Origin: Natrarchaeobaculum sulfurireducens
GTDB lineage: Archaea > Halobacteriota > Halobacteria > Halobacteriales > Natrialbaceae
DNA length: 64,000 nt
Reading direction: 5' to 3'
Assembly (NCBI RefSeq): GCF_003430825.1
Contig: NZ_CP024047.1
Location: 744,001 to 808,000, forward strand
Shown: positions 33,689-42,908 of the stretch, piece after piece
How positions within the stretch are numbered: position 1 is the stretch's first letter
Layout of the letters: every line of letters begins with the position of its first letter
Made by a program: the position numbers and the translations under genes
The notes under the pieces: model-generated
The model's database searches: none
Told to the model about the DNA's origin: nothing
Seen by the model: the letters and a program-made list of their open reading frames with translations, nothing else

Positions 33689-34858
33689 TCAGTAACCCGC
33701 TATGTCGGTGGCGGGACGCGAACTGAGCGACTGGAAGACGGTCGTCGGAAACCGTGGTTCGACCGTACTGGGGCGGCGGCCGCTACCGCTCCCCGGAAGC
33801 TGTACGCGTTCGATCACACCCCGATCGGCGAGCTCATAGAGGAACCGTTTGACCGTTCCAGTCGTCAAGTCGGATCGATCCGAGATCGCCGCCGCGACCT
33901 CGCGGATCGGTCGGTCTCGAGCTTCGACCGAGACGAGTTCGAGGAGGACCTGTTGTCGGGTTTTGGAGACGGCGAGTGCGCGATCTACGTGGACACTTTC
34001 GTTGGGGACGGCAGCCATCGCTTTCTGTACGTGCTCGGTGTCGATCCGGTCAGCCTCAGCTTCGGTCGCGACGAACCCTGCTGTGAACAACGCTGCCAGC
34101 CCGTCGTGAGCGTTCCCGTCGGCCCATACCGCGAGGTCGCGGACAAGCTCGTGGTCGAGGACGCCCGCCGCGAGCCCCGTCGACGCCCGGTCGGTGAGGA
34201 CGTCGACCAGTTCGTGGTGGCGGTAGGCCGGTACCAGGACCGTCTCACCGGTCCAGCCTTCAGGCTCGCGTTGGCCGACCGCGACCGTCGAGACGTGTTC
34301 AGCGACCGGCTCGAGCAGTGTTCGTGCCCGATCGTACGCGAGCGTCTCGGGTTCGTCGTGGTGGTCGATCGCGACGACCGCCCGACGGTCAGGACGATCG
34401 AACCGTTCCCGGAGCCGATCGCGGAGTTCGCCGGTCCCGATGCCGCTTTCGGGGACTGGAGTCGATGAAAGGGCGGACAGCAGGGTGCGGTAGAACGCAA
34501 AGGCGCTCTCGACGCGACGGGCGTCGATGGCGACAAACGACGTACTAGGACTGGCGTCGCCTGCGCGAGTCGTCGTCTCGATCGGTCGGCTCGAGTCGCC
34601 CAGCCGGTCGTCGAGCGCGTCGAACAGCGCAGTCACGATCGCGGAGGTGCCGGATCCCGGCGGGCCAACGATAGCAACTGGATCGGGCAACTCGTCGTCG
34701 AACACCGGCTCTAACGCGTCGAGCAACTGCTCTAAGACCGGCCCTCGCCCGATCGGCTCCGGTCGGTGGACGACTGGGCTCAGGTGCGTCCAGTCGACGA
34801 CGATCGACTGCTCCTGGTGAGCCGAGCGTCGCCTGTCGATGCGGTCCTGTAAGTTCAT
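33689..34858 (-). CDS. Orc1/Cdc6-like AAA protein with degenerate P-loop
   Basis: A 389-residue protein shaped like archaeal Orc1/Cdc6: N-terminal RRSAHQEQSIVVDWTHLSPV and an AAA-type domain (about 30-240), then a winged helix (about 295-380; TRQQVLLELVSVEARDRPI and TVKRFLYELADRGVIERV). The Walker A position reads VGPPGSGTSAIV: the lysine of GxGK[ST] is Thr, so ATP hydrolysis is probably lost. The Walker B-like strand is AVVAIDHHDE. It is therefore unlikely to be a replication initiator; more likely a DNA-binding regulator or sensor. Its ATG overlaps the glpC stop (ATGA), indicating translational coupling to glpABC, and the CHAT gene follows. Confidence 0.75.
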   Translation of the reverse strand: MNLQDRIDRRRSAHQEQSIVVDWTHLSPVVHRPEPIGRGPVLEQLLDALEPVFDDELPDPVAIVGPPGSGTSAIVTALFDALDDRLGDSSRPIETTTRAGDASPSTSFVAIDARRVESAFAFYRTLLSALSSTPVPESGIGTGELRDRLRERFDRPDRRAVVAIDHHDEPETLAYDRARTLLEPVAEHVSTVAVGQREPEGWTGETVLVPAYRHHELVDVLTDRASTGLAAGVLDHELVRDLAVWADGNAHDGLAALFTAGFVATEAEADRIDTEHVQKAMAAVPNESVHVDRALAVSKTRQQVLLELVSVEARDRPIREVAAAISDRSDLTTGTVKRFLYELADRGVIERVQLPGSGSGRRPSTVEPRFPTTVFQSLSSRPATDIAGY

Positions 34859-36171
34859 GCCGTCTCCGGTCGGTCTGAGAAGAGTGCCGCCTCGAGCACT
34901 TCGAGGGGGTGGCGAATCTCGTAGCCGGTGCCGTGTTCCATCTGCATCGAACAGGTTGGACACTCGGTGAGGCCCGTTTCGGCGTCGGCGGTGTCCATGT
35001 GATCGAACATCTCTTCGCCGATCTTCATCGACGTCTCGTAGTTTTCTGCTTTCCAGCCGTAGGTGCCGGAGATACCCGAACAGGAGTCACCGACGTCGTG
35101 GGCGTCGACACCGTCGATCACGTCCAGTAGCTCGACCGTCTGGCCATCGAGACCCTGGTTCCGGGCGTGACACGGCGCGTGGTAGGCGAAGTCGTCGAAA
35201 CCCTCGACCGACGCCCCTTCGAGTTCGCCCTCGAGGTCCTCGTGGACCCGAAGGTACTCGAGGGCGTCCCAGGTGTTCGCGGCCACGTCCTCGGTGTCCT
35301 CGAAGTCGAACAGTTCGGGGTACTCCTGGCGAATCGACATCGAACAGGAACTACAGGAGGCGATGACGTCGGCCCCGTCCTCGAGTGCCGCCGCGAGTTC
35401 GCGAACGTTCGTCTCTGCGGCCCGTCGGGCGTCCTCGAGCATTCCGTTGGCGAACATCGGCGTTCCCGAACACGACTGTGGGGGGACCAGCACCTCGTAG
35501 CCGAAGTGCTCGTAGACGCGGACGAGCGCCTTTGCGACCTCGGGCGTATTGTAGTTCGAGTAGCAGCCGTGGAAGTACGCGATCTTCTGATCCTCGTTTT
35601 GGACCTTCGCCCCACCTCGCTTTCTCCACCAGTCTCGAAACGTCTCCGTCGCGAACGCGGGAAACTCACGCTCGCTCGTAATACCGAGCGTCTTCTCACC
35701 GAGCCACCGCGTGATCGACAGCCCCATCACGAAGTTCGCGGTGCGCGGGAACGTCGCCGCAAGCGGCGCGAGCCGTCGGTAGTTCGCGAGGATACGGTTG
35801 CGGACGTATTCGCGGGAGAACTTGCTCATGTGGTTCTCGACGTACTCGCCGCGAGCCGTGTTGTGCATCTGCGATAGCGGCACCGACGAGGGACAGGCGC
35901 TATCACAGCGCATACAGTTCGAACACTTCATCACCGACTCGTCGATGTCGTGGTCGTCCTGGCGCTTGAGCCGCCACTGTTCTGGACCCTGGAACTTCGG
36001 TCCGGGGAACTCGTCGTCGACTTCGGCGACGGGGCAGTTGGTGTCGCAGGTCGAACATTTATAGCAGTTGTCCGCGCCCGGCCGGAGGTCCATCTCCTCG
36101 GCCTCGGGGAACACCTGAATCGGTTCGAACTCGTCGCTCGCGTCGTCGGTGGGGTTGTCTGCGTCGCTCAT
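34855..36171 (-). CDS. glpC: anaerobic glycerol-3-phosphate dehydrogenase subunit C
   Basis: A 438-residue Fe-S subunit. Two [4Fe-4S] motifs are CYKCSTCDTNCPV (about 36-48) and CSNCMRCDSACPS (about 83-95). Two CCG-type domains follow with CYSNYN...CSGTPMF and HAPCHARNQG...CSGISGTYG, as in heterodisulfide reductase HdrB and lactate utilisation proteins. It transfers electrons from GlpAB to membrane quinone. Start and stop both overlap neighbouring genes by ATGA (36168-36171 and 34855-34858). Confidence 0.93.
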   Translation of the reverse strand: MSDADNPTDDASDEFEPIQVFPEAEEMDLRPGADNCYKCSTCDTNCPVAEVDDEFPGPKFQGPEQWRLKRQDDHDIDESVMKCSNCMRCDSACPSSVPLSQMHNTARGEYVENHMSKFSREYVRNRILANYRRLAPLAATFPRTANFVMGLSITRWLGEKTLGITSEREFPAFATETFRDWWRKRGGAKVQNEDQKIAYFHGCYSNYNTPEVAKALVRVYEHFGYEVLVPPQSCSGTPMFANGMLEDARRAAETNVRELAAALEDGADVIASCSSCSMSIRQEYPELFDFEDTEDVAANTWDALEYLRVHEDLEGELEGASVEGFDDFAYHAPCHARNQGLDGQTVELLDVIDGVDAHDVGDSCSGISGTYGWKAENYETSMKIGEEMFDHMDTADAETGLTECPTCSMQMEHGTGYEIRHPLEVLEAALFSDRPETA

Positions 36172-37469
36172 CGAATCACCTCGTCTACCGCCTCGCCCGC
36201 ATGGGTTCCGGCGACGTAGCCCGTCGCGAGCGAGACGCCGCTGCCGGATTTCTCGGCCGCGTAATCGTAGCCGCCGAGTACCGAACCGGCCGCTCGCAGG
36301 TTCCGGAACTCCGGCTTGCCGTCGGCGTCGAGCGGCCGCAACTCGCCATCGGCGGACAGGCCGAACCGCGCGTAGGGCTGCTCGTCGAAGACGCCGTCGA
36401 CGAACCACTCGTACCGGTCGTCGGCGTGGGAAACGTGACAGTCAAAGATCGGTTCGTACACTCGCTGGCGCTCGGACTGGACGCCTTTTCCGACCAGCCC
36501 GCCCGTCGCGAGGACGTACTGGGTGGCCCGGTGGGGGACCTGGGCACCGTTTCGGTCGACGACGACGTGGTCGATCCGATCTTCGCTGGCCCCTGCCGTC
36601 TCGTACTCGACCACGGGAACGCCCGAGGTGACCCGCACGCCAGCGTCCTCGAGCGCATCGTACAACAGGTCCTCGAGCCGGATCCCCGGCAGACTCGGCG
36701 GCCCCATCGGGACCTCGAAGACGTCGACGCCGAGTCCATCCGCGAGGTCCGTCCGGACCTCGTCGGCGTGTTCGTCGCCAAGGAGTGCGGGAAAGCCGAC
36801 GCGAGCTTCGCCCTCGAGGTGTCCCTCGACGGCTTCGATCAGCGCCGCTCGCACGCCGATTTCACCGGCGTCGACCGCGATTGCTTCGTCGACGTCGAGC
36901 AGGTGGGCGTACCGCGTCACCTTCGCGTCGTCCCGTCGAATGCCGGGGAACGAACACGTCGCGCCGCGAACGTCGAACGGGACGCCAGCAGCCTCGAGAT
37001 GGGCCGCAGCCAGCGGGGCGTCGAACCCCGGCAGCGTCTCGAAGCCGACGAGCAAGACATCTCGACGGTCGCTTGCGAGGCCGGGGGCCGTCGCCGTCGG
37101 GTAGCGGGCTGTCGGCTTGATCGTCCCGGCTGCCGTCGGCACGAGCGCGTTGGCGTCGGTGTGAGAGCCGGCGTACGCCGCACCCGCCAGCTCGTCGAAG
37201 AAAGCCAGTGCCTTACGAATCGCCGCTTCTCCGACGAGCCGATAGGGATGGCTGTCGGGCAGGCTCTCGAGTGCGTCGTACGGATTGGTGAGCGGTCCGT
37301 CGTCGGTCGGCGCGTACCCGAGAACGTCGATCAGGCCGCTGGCGTGGCGCAGCGTGCTCTGTTTGTACGTCACCAGCCGCACACGGACGTCACGCTCGGC
37401 TGCGGCCAGGGCGGCGGTCGCACCCGCGAGGCCGCCCCCGATCACGAGCACGTCGTCTTCGATCGCCAT
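36168..37469 (-). CDS. glpB: anaerobic glycerol-3-phosphate dehydrogenase subunit B
   Basis: A 433-residue flavoprotein subunit of the GlpABC complex. The FMN/FAD-binding start is VLVIGGGLAGATAALAAAER, HASGLIDVLGYAP follows near residue 43, and YVLATGGLVGKG near 318 plus LGGYDYAAEKSGSGVSLATG near the end are typical of GlpB. It lies 1 bp after glpA and overlaps glpC by 4 bp, so the three subunits are made together. Confidence 0.93.
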   Translation of the reverse strand: MAIEDDVLVIGGGLAGATAALAAAERDVRVRLVTYKQSTLRHASGLIDVLGYAPTDDGPLTNPYDALESLPDSHPYRLVGEAAIRKALAFFDELAGAAYAGSHTDANALVPTAAGTIKPTARYPTATAPGLASDRRDVLLVGFETLPGFDAPLAAAHLEAAGVPFDVRGATCSFPGIRRDDAKVTRYAHLLDVDEAIAVDAGEIGVRAALIEAVEGHLEGEARVGFPALLGDEHADEVRTDLADGLGVDVFEVPMGPPSLPGIRLEDLLYDALEDAGVRVTSGVPVVEYETAGASEDRIDHVVVDRNGAQVPHRATQYVLATGGLVGKGVQSERQRVYEPIFDCHVSHADDRYEWFVDGVFDEQPYARFGLSADGELRPLDADGKPEFRNLRAAGSVLGGYDYAAEKSGSGVSLATGYVAGTHAGEAVDEVIR

Positions 37470-37470
37470 C

Positions 37471-39141
37471 TCACCGCCCTCCGTCGAAGGCCGCGTAGTC
37501 GATCGCCTGCGAGTCGCCCGCGGGATCGCCGTCGCGGTTCATCGTCGTCGTGTGCAACGCGTAGGTGAGCATGGCCTGCGAGAGCTGTTCTCCCCAGAGG
37601 GCGTGGCGCTGGCCCTTCCAGCGCTCTTCGAACAGTTCGTCGAACGCGTCGCGGACGGTTTCGGCGTCGTACGCGGGATGGAGTTCACAGGCCAGTTCCT
37701 GACAGCAAAAGCCACCCTGGCAGTTGCCCATCGAGGCCCGCGTTCGAATTCGAACCGCGTTCAGGTCCGACCCCGACTGGGCGATTGCGTCCTGCACTTC
37801 CGCGCGGGTCACACCCTCACACTGGCAGATGACCGGATTGGGGTCGTAGCGCTCGAGTACCTCCCGAGTCCGACTGCCAAGTCGCTGGCTGGACCGGCGG
37901 GCGACCGGCGACCGAAGCCCGAACTCGTCCATCGCCGCCTCGAGCGTCTCGAGGCGCTCGCTGCCGGGCAGCGGTTCGTCCGCGGTTTCACACGAGGCGT
38001 TCACGCCGAGTTCGGCACAGACGTGGTCGGAAATCGCTTCGGCCATCGCGCGGTAGGTGGTCAGCTTCCCGCCGACGATGCTCGTGATGCCCGAGACGCC
38101 GTCCCGGTCGGCGTGATCGAGCAAGAAGAACTCGCGCGTGATGTCGGTCGGGTCCGTGGTGCCGGTTTCCGGCGGCTCGTACAGCGGTCGAACCCCCCAG
38201 AACGACCGGATCGTCCGGGCCTCCCGGAGGATGGGGACGAGTTCTGCGAGCGTGTCGATCATCGCGTCGACCTCCCAGCGTTCTTCGGGGTAGTCGTCGG
38301 GGTCGTCGACCTCCTCGTCGGTCGTGCCGAGGATCGCCGTCGTCTCGTGGGGGACGATGATGTCTGCGTCACCTTTCGGGCGACAGCGGTTGATGACGGT
38401 GTCGACCTGCCGGACGTTCATGATCGTCATCACGCCCTTCGAGGGACGGACCTCGACCTCGAGGTCGGCCATCCCAGCGATCGCTCCGGCCCACGCGCCC
38501 GTCGCGTTGACGACGTAGTCGGCGGTGATCTCCTCGACCGTTCCGGTCGGCACGTCGGTTCGCTTGCCGGGGCCAGCGCCGTGGCGGACGGTGACGCCGA
38601 AGACATCGTCGCCGTCCCTCAGGAGGTCGATCACCTCCGCGTGAGTCTCGATACGTGCGCCGTGGGCTGTCGCATCCATCGCGTTCGCGACGCACAGGCG
38701 AAACGGGTCGACCGCCGCGTCGGGAACCTCGATCGCTCGCTCGACGTCCGTCGCGAGATAGGGTTCGATCTCGCGGGCTTCACGGCCCGAAAGGACCGTC
38801 GCCGGGATATCACACTCACGACAGCCCTCGAGTTTTTCCTGGAAGTATGCGTCCGAATCTTCCGGGCGCTTGACGAACAGCCCGCCGGTCTCCTCGACGC
38901 AGTGGCCCGCGATCTCCCGAAGGATACGGTTCTCTTCGATGCACTCTCTCGCGCTCGCCTGATCTGAGACGGCGTACCGGCCACCGCTGTGGAGCAGGCC
39001 GTGCATCCGGCCGGTCGTCCCGTCTGTTAGCGTTCCCCGCTCGAGGAGGGTGACCTCGAGGCCGCGCATCGCCAGATCTCGGGCGATACCACAGCCGGTC
39101 GATCCCCCACCGAGGACGAGGACGTCGGTGTCCGTTGCCAT
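37471..39141 (-). CDS. glpA: anaerobic glycerol-3-phosphate dehydrogenase subunit A
   Basis: The catalytic FAD subunit (556 residues) oxidising sn-glycerol-3-phosphate to dihydroxyacetone phosphate. The dinucleotide motif is [36 protein letters not shown] is near residue 45, [14 protein letters not shown] is near 357, and a C-terminal Bfd-like [2Fe-2S] domain has [11 protein letters not shown] and [11 protein letters not shown]. This is the only glycerol-3-phosphate dehydrogenase type used by haloarchaea growing on glycerol. The gene leads glpABC, divergent from glpK. Confidence 0.95.
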   Translation of the reverse strand: MATDTDVLVLGGGSTGCGIARDLAMRGLEVTLLERGTLTDGTTGRMHGLLHSGGRYAVSDQASARECIEENRILREIAGHCVEETGGLFVKRPEDSDAYFQEKLEGCRECDIPATVLSGREAREIEPYLATDVERAIEVPDAAVDPFRLCVANAMDATAHGARIETHAEVIDLLRDGDDVFGVTVRHGAGPGKRTDVPTGTVEEITADYVVNATGAWAGAIAGMADLEVEVRPSKGVMTIMNVRQVDTVINRCRPKGDADIIVPHETTAILGTTDEEVDDPDDYPEERWEVDAMIDTLAELVPILREARTIRSFWGVRPLYEPPETGTTDPTDITREFFLLDHADRDGVSGITSIVGGKLTTYRAMAEAISDHVCAELGVNASCETADEPLPGSERLETLEAAMDEFGLRSPVARRSSQRLGSRTREVLERYDPNPVICQCEGVTRAEVQDAIAQSGSDLNAVRIRTRASMGNCQGGFCCQELACELHPAYDAETVRDAFDELFEERWKGQRHALWGEQLSQAMLTYALHTTTMNRDGDPAGDSQAIDYAAFDGGR

Positions 39142-39170
39142 TCCGTTATCGGTACCTGGGAGCGCTCGAC

Positions 39171-39182
39171 CTTTATTTTATC
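39171..39182 (-). promoter_or_regulatory. TATA box of glpABC
   Basis: On the minus strand this reads gataaaataaag, centred about 36 bp before the glpA ATG. It is the strongest AT stretch on the glpA side of the 284-bp glpA-glpK divergent region. On the glpK side, ttgtttatc (39364-39372) is a likely TATA box. Confidence 0.55.
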
Positions 39183-39425
39183 GCCGCAGGCCCAACAGCC
39201 ATAAGAAACGTCTCGACGCGATGCTCGAGTGGGAGCGAACCGTTCGATGCGGTCTGTTACTCGAGCTTTCGGACGATTGGATCATCGTCGAACGCTCGTT
39301 CGAGTCGGCTTCCGGCGTCTGCCCACCCGAATCGATGGGAAACGCTTATGATAATCCTGGAGATTGTTTATCAGTATCACGTGACCTCCGGTAAAGATAT
39401 CGCGTGAGCCTACGGGGTGACACCA

Positions 39426-40973
39426 GTGACAGAGCACACGTACGTCGGCGCAGTCGATCAGGGAACAACCGGCACGCGCTTTATCGTTTTCGACCACGCC
39501 GGACAGGTCGTCGCAAACGCCTACGAAAAACACGAACAGATCTACCCGGAACCCGGCTGGGTCGAACACGACCCACTCGAGATCTGGGAGAACACCAAAC
39601 GCGTCATCACGCGGGCGCTCGGCCAGGCCGAGGTCAGCCCCGACCAGCTCGAGGCTATCGGCGTGACCAATCAGCGCGAGACGACGGTGCTGTGGGACGC
39701 CGACTCCGGTCGGCCGGTCCACAACGCTATCGTCTGGCAGGACCGACGCACCACCGACCGCATCGAGCAACTCGAGGCCAACGGCGCGGTCGAGACCATT
39801 CGCGAGAAGACCGGTCTCGAGGCCGACGCGTACTTCTCGGCGACGAAAGCCGAGTGGCTGCTCGAGGAAGGTGATCCGATCAAGATGGAGCGCGCTCGCC
39901 CTGCGGACGTCCGCGACCGGGCCGAAACCGGCGAAGTGCTGTTCGGAACGATCGACAGCTGGCTCATCTACAACCTCACGGGCGAACACGTCACCGAAGT
40001 CACGAACGCCTCGCGAACGATGCTGTACAACATCCACGACCTCGAGTGGGACGACGACCTCCTCGAGGAGTTTTCGATCCCCCGTGAGATGTTGCCGGAG
40101 GTCCGCCCCTCGAGCGACGACGCGACATACGGGACGACCGACCCCGAGGGCTTCCTCGGCGCCGAAGTCCCCGTCGCGGGAGCCCTCGGCGACCAGCAGG
40201 CCGCGCTGTTCGGCCAGACCTGCTTCGACGCTGGCGACGCCAAGAACACCTACGGCACGGGGTCGTTCTTCCTGATGAACACCGGGGGCGAGGCCGTCGA
40301 ATCGGACCACGGCTTGCTGACGACGATCGGCTTCCAGCGCTCCGGCGAACCCGTCCAGTACGCCCTCGAGGGGTCGATCTTCATCACCGGCGCGGCGATC
40401 GAGTGGCTCGAGGACATGAGCCTGATCGACGACCCCGCCCAGACCGCCGAACTCGCTCGCAGCGTCGACACCACCGACGGCGTCTACGTCGTCCCCGCGT
40501 TTACCGGCCTGGGTGCCCCACACTGGGACCAGCGCGCCCGCGGCACCATCGTCGGGATGACCCGCGGTACCCGCAAAGAACACGTCGTCCGTGCGACGCT
40601 CGAGTCGATCGCTTACCAGACCCGCGACGTCAAAGAAGCGATGGAGGCGGATTCGGGCATCGAGATGACCTCGCTCAAGGTCGATGGCGGCGCGGTCAAG
40701 AACAACTTCCTCTGTCAGCTCCAGTCGGACATCATCGGCTCGGCGATCGTTCGCCCCGTCGTCGACGAGACGACGGCGCTCGGCTCGGCCTACGCCGCCG
40801 GGCTGGCCGTCGGCTACTGGGACGACCTCGAGCAGCTGCGAACCAACTGGCAGGTCGACCGCGAGTTCGCTCCGCAACTCGACCTCGAGACGGCCGACGC
40901 CCGCTACGACCGCTGGATCGACGCCGTCGACTGTGCCCGCGGCTGGGCGATCGACGACCCGAGCAGTTCCTGA
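39426..40973 (+). CDS. glpK: glycerol kinase
   Basis: A 515-residue FGGY-family kinase making glycerol-3-phosphate from glycerol and ATP. Signatures are YVGAVDQGTTGTRFIVFDH at the start, IGVTNQRETTVLWD, and GFLGAEVPVAGALGDQQAAL with the FGGY-type YGTGSFFLMNTG. It works with the divergent glpABC operon; glycerol (from Dunaliella) is a main haloarchaeal carbon source. Two GTG starts nine bases apart (39417, 39426) are possible; homologues favour the second. Confidence 0.95.
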   Translation: MTEHTYVGAVDQGTTGTRFIVFDHAGQVVANAYEKHEQIYPEPGWVEHDPLEIWENTKRVITRALGQAEVSPDQLEAIGVTNQRETTVLWDADSGRPVHNAIVWQDRRTTDRIEQLEANGAVETIREKTGLEADAYFSATKAEWLLEEGDPIKMERARPADVRDRAETGEVLFGTIDSWLIYNLTGEHVTEVTNASRTMLYNIHDLEWDDDLLEEFSIPREMLPEVRPSSDDATYGTTDPEGFLGAEVPVAGALGDQQAALFGQTCFDAGDAKNTYGTGSFFLMNTGGEAVESDHGLLTTIGFQRSGEPVQYALEGSIFITGAAIEWLEDMSLIDDPAQTAELARSVDTTDGVYVVPAFTGLGAPHWDQRARGTIVGMTRGTRKEHVVRATLESIAYQTRDVKEAMEADSGIEMTSLKVDGGAVKNNFLCQLQSDIIGSAIVRPVVDETTALGSAYAAGLAVGYWDDLEQLRTNWQVDREFAPQLDLETADARYDRWIDAVDCARGWAIDDPSSS

Positions 40974-41066
40974 TCCAGTGTGATCGCCGGTCGCTCGGCT
41001 CCGGCGAGCCCCGGCGTCCGTCGCCGGGATCAGACGACTTTTCGTCCCCGACGCGGAGACTCCGGT

Positions 41067-41747
41067 ATGACCGACGATCCGCCGCTGGTGCTCGACATCG
41101 ACGGCACGCTCACCCGGCCCGACACCTGGGGCATCGATCCGCGCGTTTTCGATCCGCTCCACGAGTGGAACGGCCCCGTCGTGCTCGCGACCGGGAAGGC
41201 CTTTCCATACCCCGTCGCTCTCTGTCACTTCGCCGGCATCCCCGAACGTGTTGTCGCAGAAAACGGCGGCGTCGTCTACACCGGCGACGAGGTCTTCTAC
41301 ACCGCCGACCGCGAGGCCGCCCAGGCCGTCGTCGAGGAGTACCGTGCCGCCGGCCACTCGCTAGGATGGGGCGAGGCCGATACCGTCAACCGCTGGCGCG
41401 AGACCGAGATCGCCATCAACCTCGAGCAGCCGATCGATCCGTTGTGCGAGATCGCCGCCGCTTACGGACTCGAGGTCATCGACACCGGCTACGCCTATCA
41501 CGTCAAGGATCCAGCCCAGAACAAAGGCGATGGCGTCGAGCGAATCGCCGACCACGTCGGATTCGACCCCGCCGATGCCGTCGCCGTCGGCGACTCGATC
41601 AACGACGTTTCGACGTTCGATGTCGTCGGCCGGAGCTTCGCCGTCGCCAACGCCGACGACGCTGCGAGGGCGGCCGCCGACGAGGTCCTCGAAGCAGTCC
41701 ACGCCGATGGAACGCTGTCGGTACTCGAGCGGATTCGGTCGTCGTAG
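41067..41747 (+). CDS. HAD-family phosphoglycolate phosphatase-like protein
   Basis: A 226-residue HAD hydrolase of the archaeal phosphoglycolate phosphatase/TA0175 (Cof-type) group. HAD motif I is LVLDIDGTLTRP, motif II LATGK, and motif IV VAVGDSINDVSTFDVVG; HVKDPAQNKGDGVERI holds the motif III lysine. It probably dephosphorylates small sugar phosphates such as 2-phosphoglycolate. It follows glpK by 93 bp. Confidence 0.85.
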   Translation: MTDDPPLVLDIDGTLTRPDTWGIDPRVFDPLHEWNGPVVLATGKAFPYPVALCHFAGIPERVVAENGGVVYTGDEVFYTADREAAQAVVEEYRAAGHSLGWGEADTVNRWRETEIAINLEQPIDPLCEIAAAYGLEVIDTGYAYHVKDPAQNKGDGVERIADHVGFDPADAVAVGDSINDVSTFDVVGRSFAVANADDAARAAADEVLEAVHADGTLSVLERIRSS

Positions 41748-41793
41748 CCCGCCGGGACAGAACGCTTTTCTCTCGTCCGACCGACGCTCTGGT

Positions 41794-42081
41794 ATGGTCG
41801 TCGAATCGCCCCTCGTCGCGCTCTTTGGACTCCTGGCGACGGGTACGGTCTTCGGCGGGACGTACTGGGATGCGACTCGGGTCGACGTCTCTCGGCCGCT
41901 GTTGTGGGCGACACTCGCAGGCGGTGCGGTCGCCGTCGGCGTCTACCTCTACCTGTTCGTGCCGACCGCACCGATCACCGGCGTCTTACTCACGGCAAAC
42001 ACCGGGATCGTGCTCTATGGCTTCGAACGTGAGGTCTCCAACGAGGGCGACGAGGCAACCGAACCCGGGACGCTCCCTTAA
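41794..42081 (+). CDS. small three-helix membrane protein
   Basis: A 95-residue protein with three hydrophobic stretches (about 5-24, 34-55, 58-78) and an acidic tail. It lies 46 bp after the HAD phosphatase. The ATG at 41794 gives a clean membrane protein, whereas the frame upstream is unrelated antisense-type sequence. Function unknown. Confidence 0.6.
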   Translation: MVVESPLVALFGLLATGTVFGGTYWDATRVDVSRPLLWATLAGGAVAVGVYLYLFVPTAPITGVLLTANTGIVLYGFEREVSNEGDEATEPGTLP

Positions 42082-42104
42082 CTCCGTCCGTCTCGCCGGA
42101 TCGA

Positions 42105-42908
42105 TCAACTCACCAGATAGTACGGATCGGCCTCGAGTTTGGGCTCGAGGAACCTTGCGAGGGCGTTCGCTCGGACCGCCGTCACCGAGAGGCCGTTGAG
42201 TTCGTGGTGGTCGAGTACGCCAGCGTCCATCGCCTCGTCACGGATGCGGTCTCGGTTCCAGTAGTAGACGTACTCGTTCTTGTCGAAACTCGTTTGTCTA
42301 ATGGGTTCGCTCTCGCCGTCGTCGTAGTAGATCCGGCCCTCGCTCTCGTCGAGGTCTGCGTACGGCGGGTCCGACGCCATCTCGATGTAATGCAGCTGCG
42401 TGCTGATGAACCAGGGCGTTCCGACGTTGAGGATGAGCACGTCGTCCGAATCAAGCTGAGCATAACAGCCGTTCGGGCCGAACGTATCGTGGTGGTCACA
42501 GCCGTCGAACCGATACGGGCCGTGGACCTGAACCGAGTGAATCGCGTCGTCGGTCCGGTAGTGAGCGTCGTCGAGGAACAACCGCGAGAACGCGCCGACT
42601 TCCGGCGTCGAGGACGCTTTGTGATACTCGCCAGTCTCCCGAAACGACGGCGTAAACCCCGGCACCAGAACCGACTCGAAGCGCTCGGTCAGCACCTCGA
42701 ACAGGTAGTCGTACGGGTCCCGTTCGAACGCCGTGTTGATGTCGCTCAGGCCGGCGTGGACGAACACCACGTCGTCGTCGTAACACTCGAGTAGTCGTTC
42801 GAACGTCGATGGATCGACCGCACTGACGGGCCTGCCCGGCGTCTTCTTTTTTACGTAGTACTTACCGGTACACCAGAGCGTCCGTGGGAGGTGTGACAGG
42901 GTCGTCAT
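42105..42908 (-). CDS. AAC(3)-like N-acetyltransferase family protein
   Basis: A 267-residue protein. VVFVHAGLSDINTAF near residue 47, SVLVPGFTPSF, PEVGAFSRLFLDDAHYRTDD, HSVQVHGPYR and VLILNVGTPWFISTQLHYIE match the antibiotic N-acetyltransferase (AAC(3)/YokD) fold, where acetyl-CoA donates to an amine. In place of the usual HSL-type start it has HAGLSD. Environmental members often act on cell-surface sugars rather than drugs, so resistance should not be assumed. Confidence 0.75.
   Translation of the reverse strand: MTTLSHLPRTLWCTGKYYVKKKTPGRPVSAVDPSTFERLLECYDDDVVFVHAGLSDINTAFERDPYDYLFEVLTERFESVLVPGFTPSFRETGEYHKASSTPEVGAFSRLFLDDAHYRTDDAIHSVQVHGPYRFDGCDHHDTFGPNGCYAQLDSDDVLILNVGTPWFISTQLHYIEMASDPPYADLDESEGRIYYDDGESEPIRQTSFDKNEYVYYWNRDRIRDEAMDAGVLDHHELNGLSVTAVRANALARFLEPKLEADPYYLVS

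Noticed and set aside
33689-34858. Orc-like gene as marker of a replication origin
   Set aside because: The P-loop lysine is missing, and the flanking DNA shows no AT-rich duplex-unwinding stretch or array of origin-recognition repeats; the gene is embedded in the glp operon.
39282-41357. A 691-codon open frame antisense to glpK
   Set aside because: Low-complexity Arg/Val/Asp composition typical of the reverse strand of haloarchaeal genes, no domain, and it spans glpK and the next gene.
42105-42908. Calling the AAC(3)-like protein an antibiotic resistance gene
   Set aside because: The fold assignment is reasonable, but this family is broad and archaeal ribosomes are largely insensitive to the usual substrates; there is no resistance-island context.
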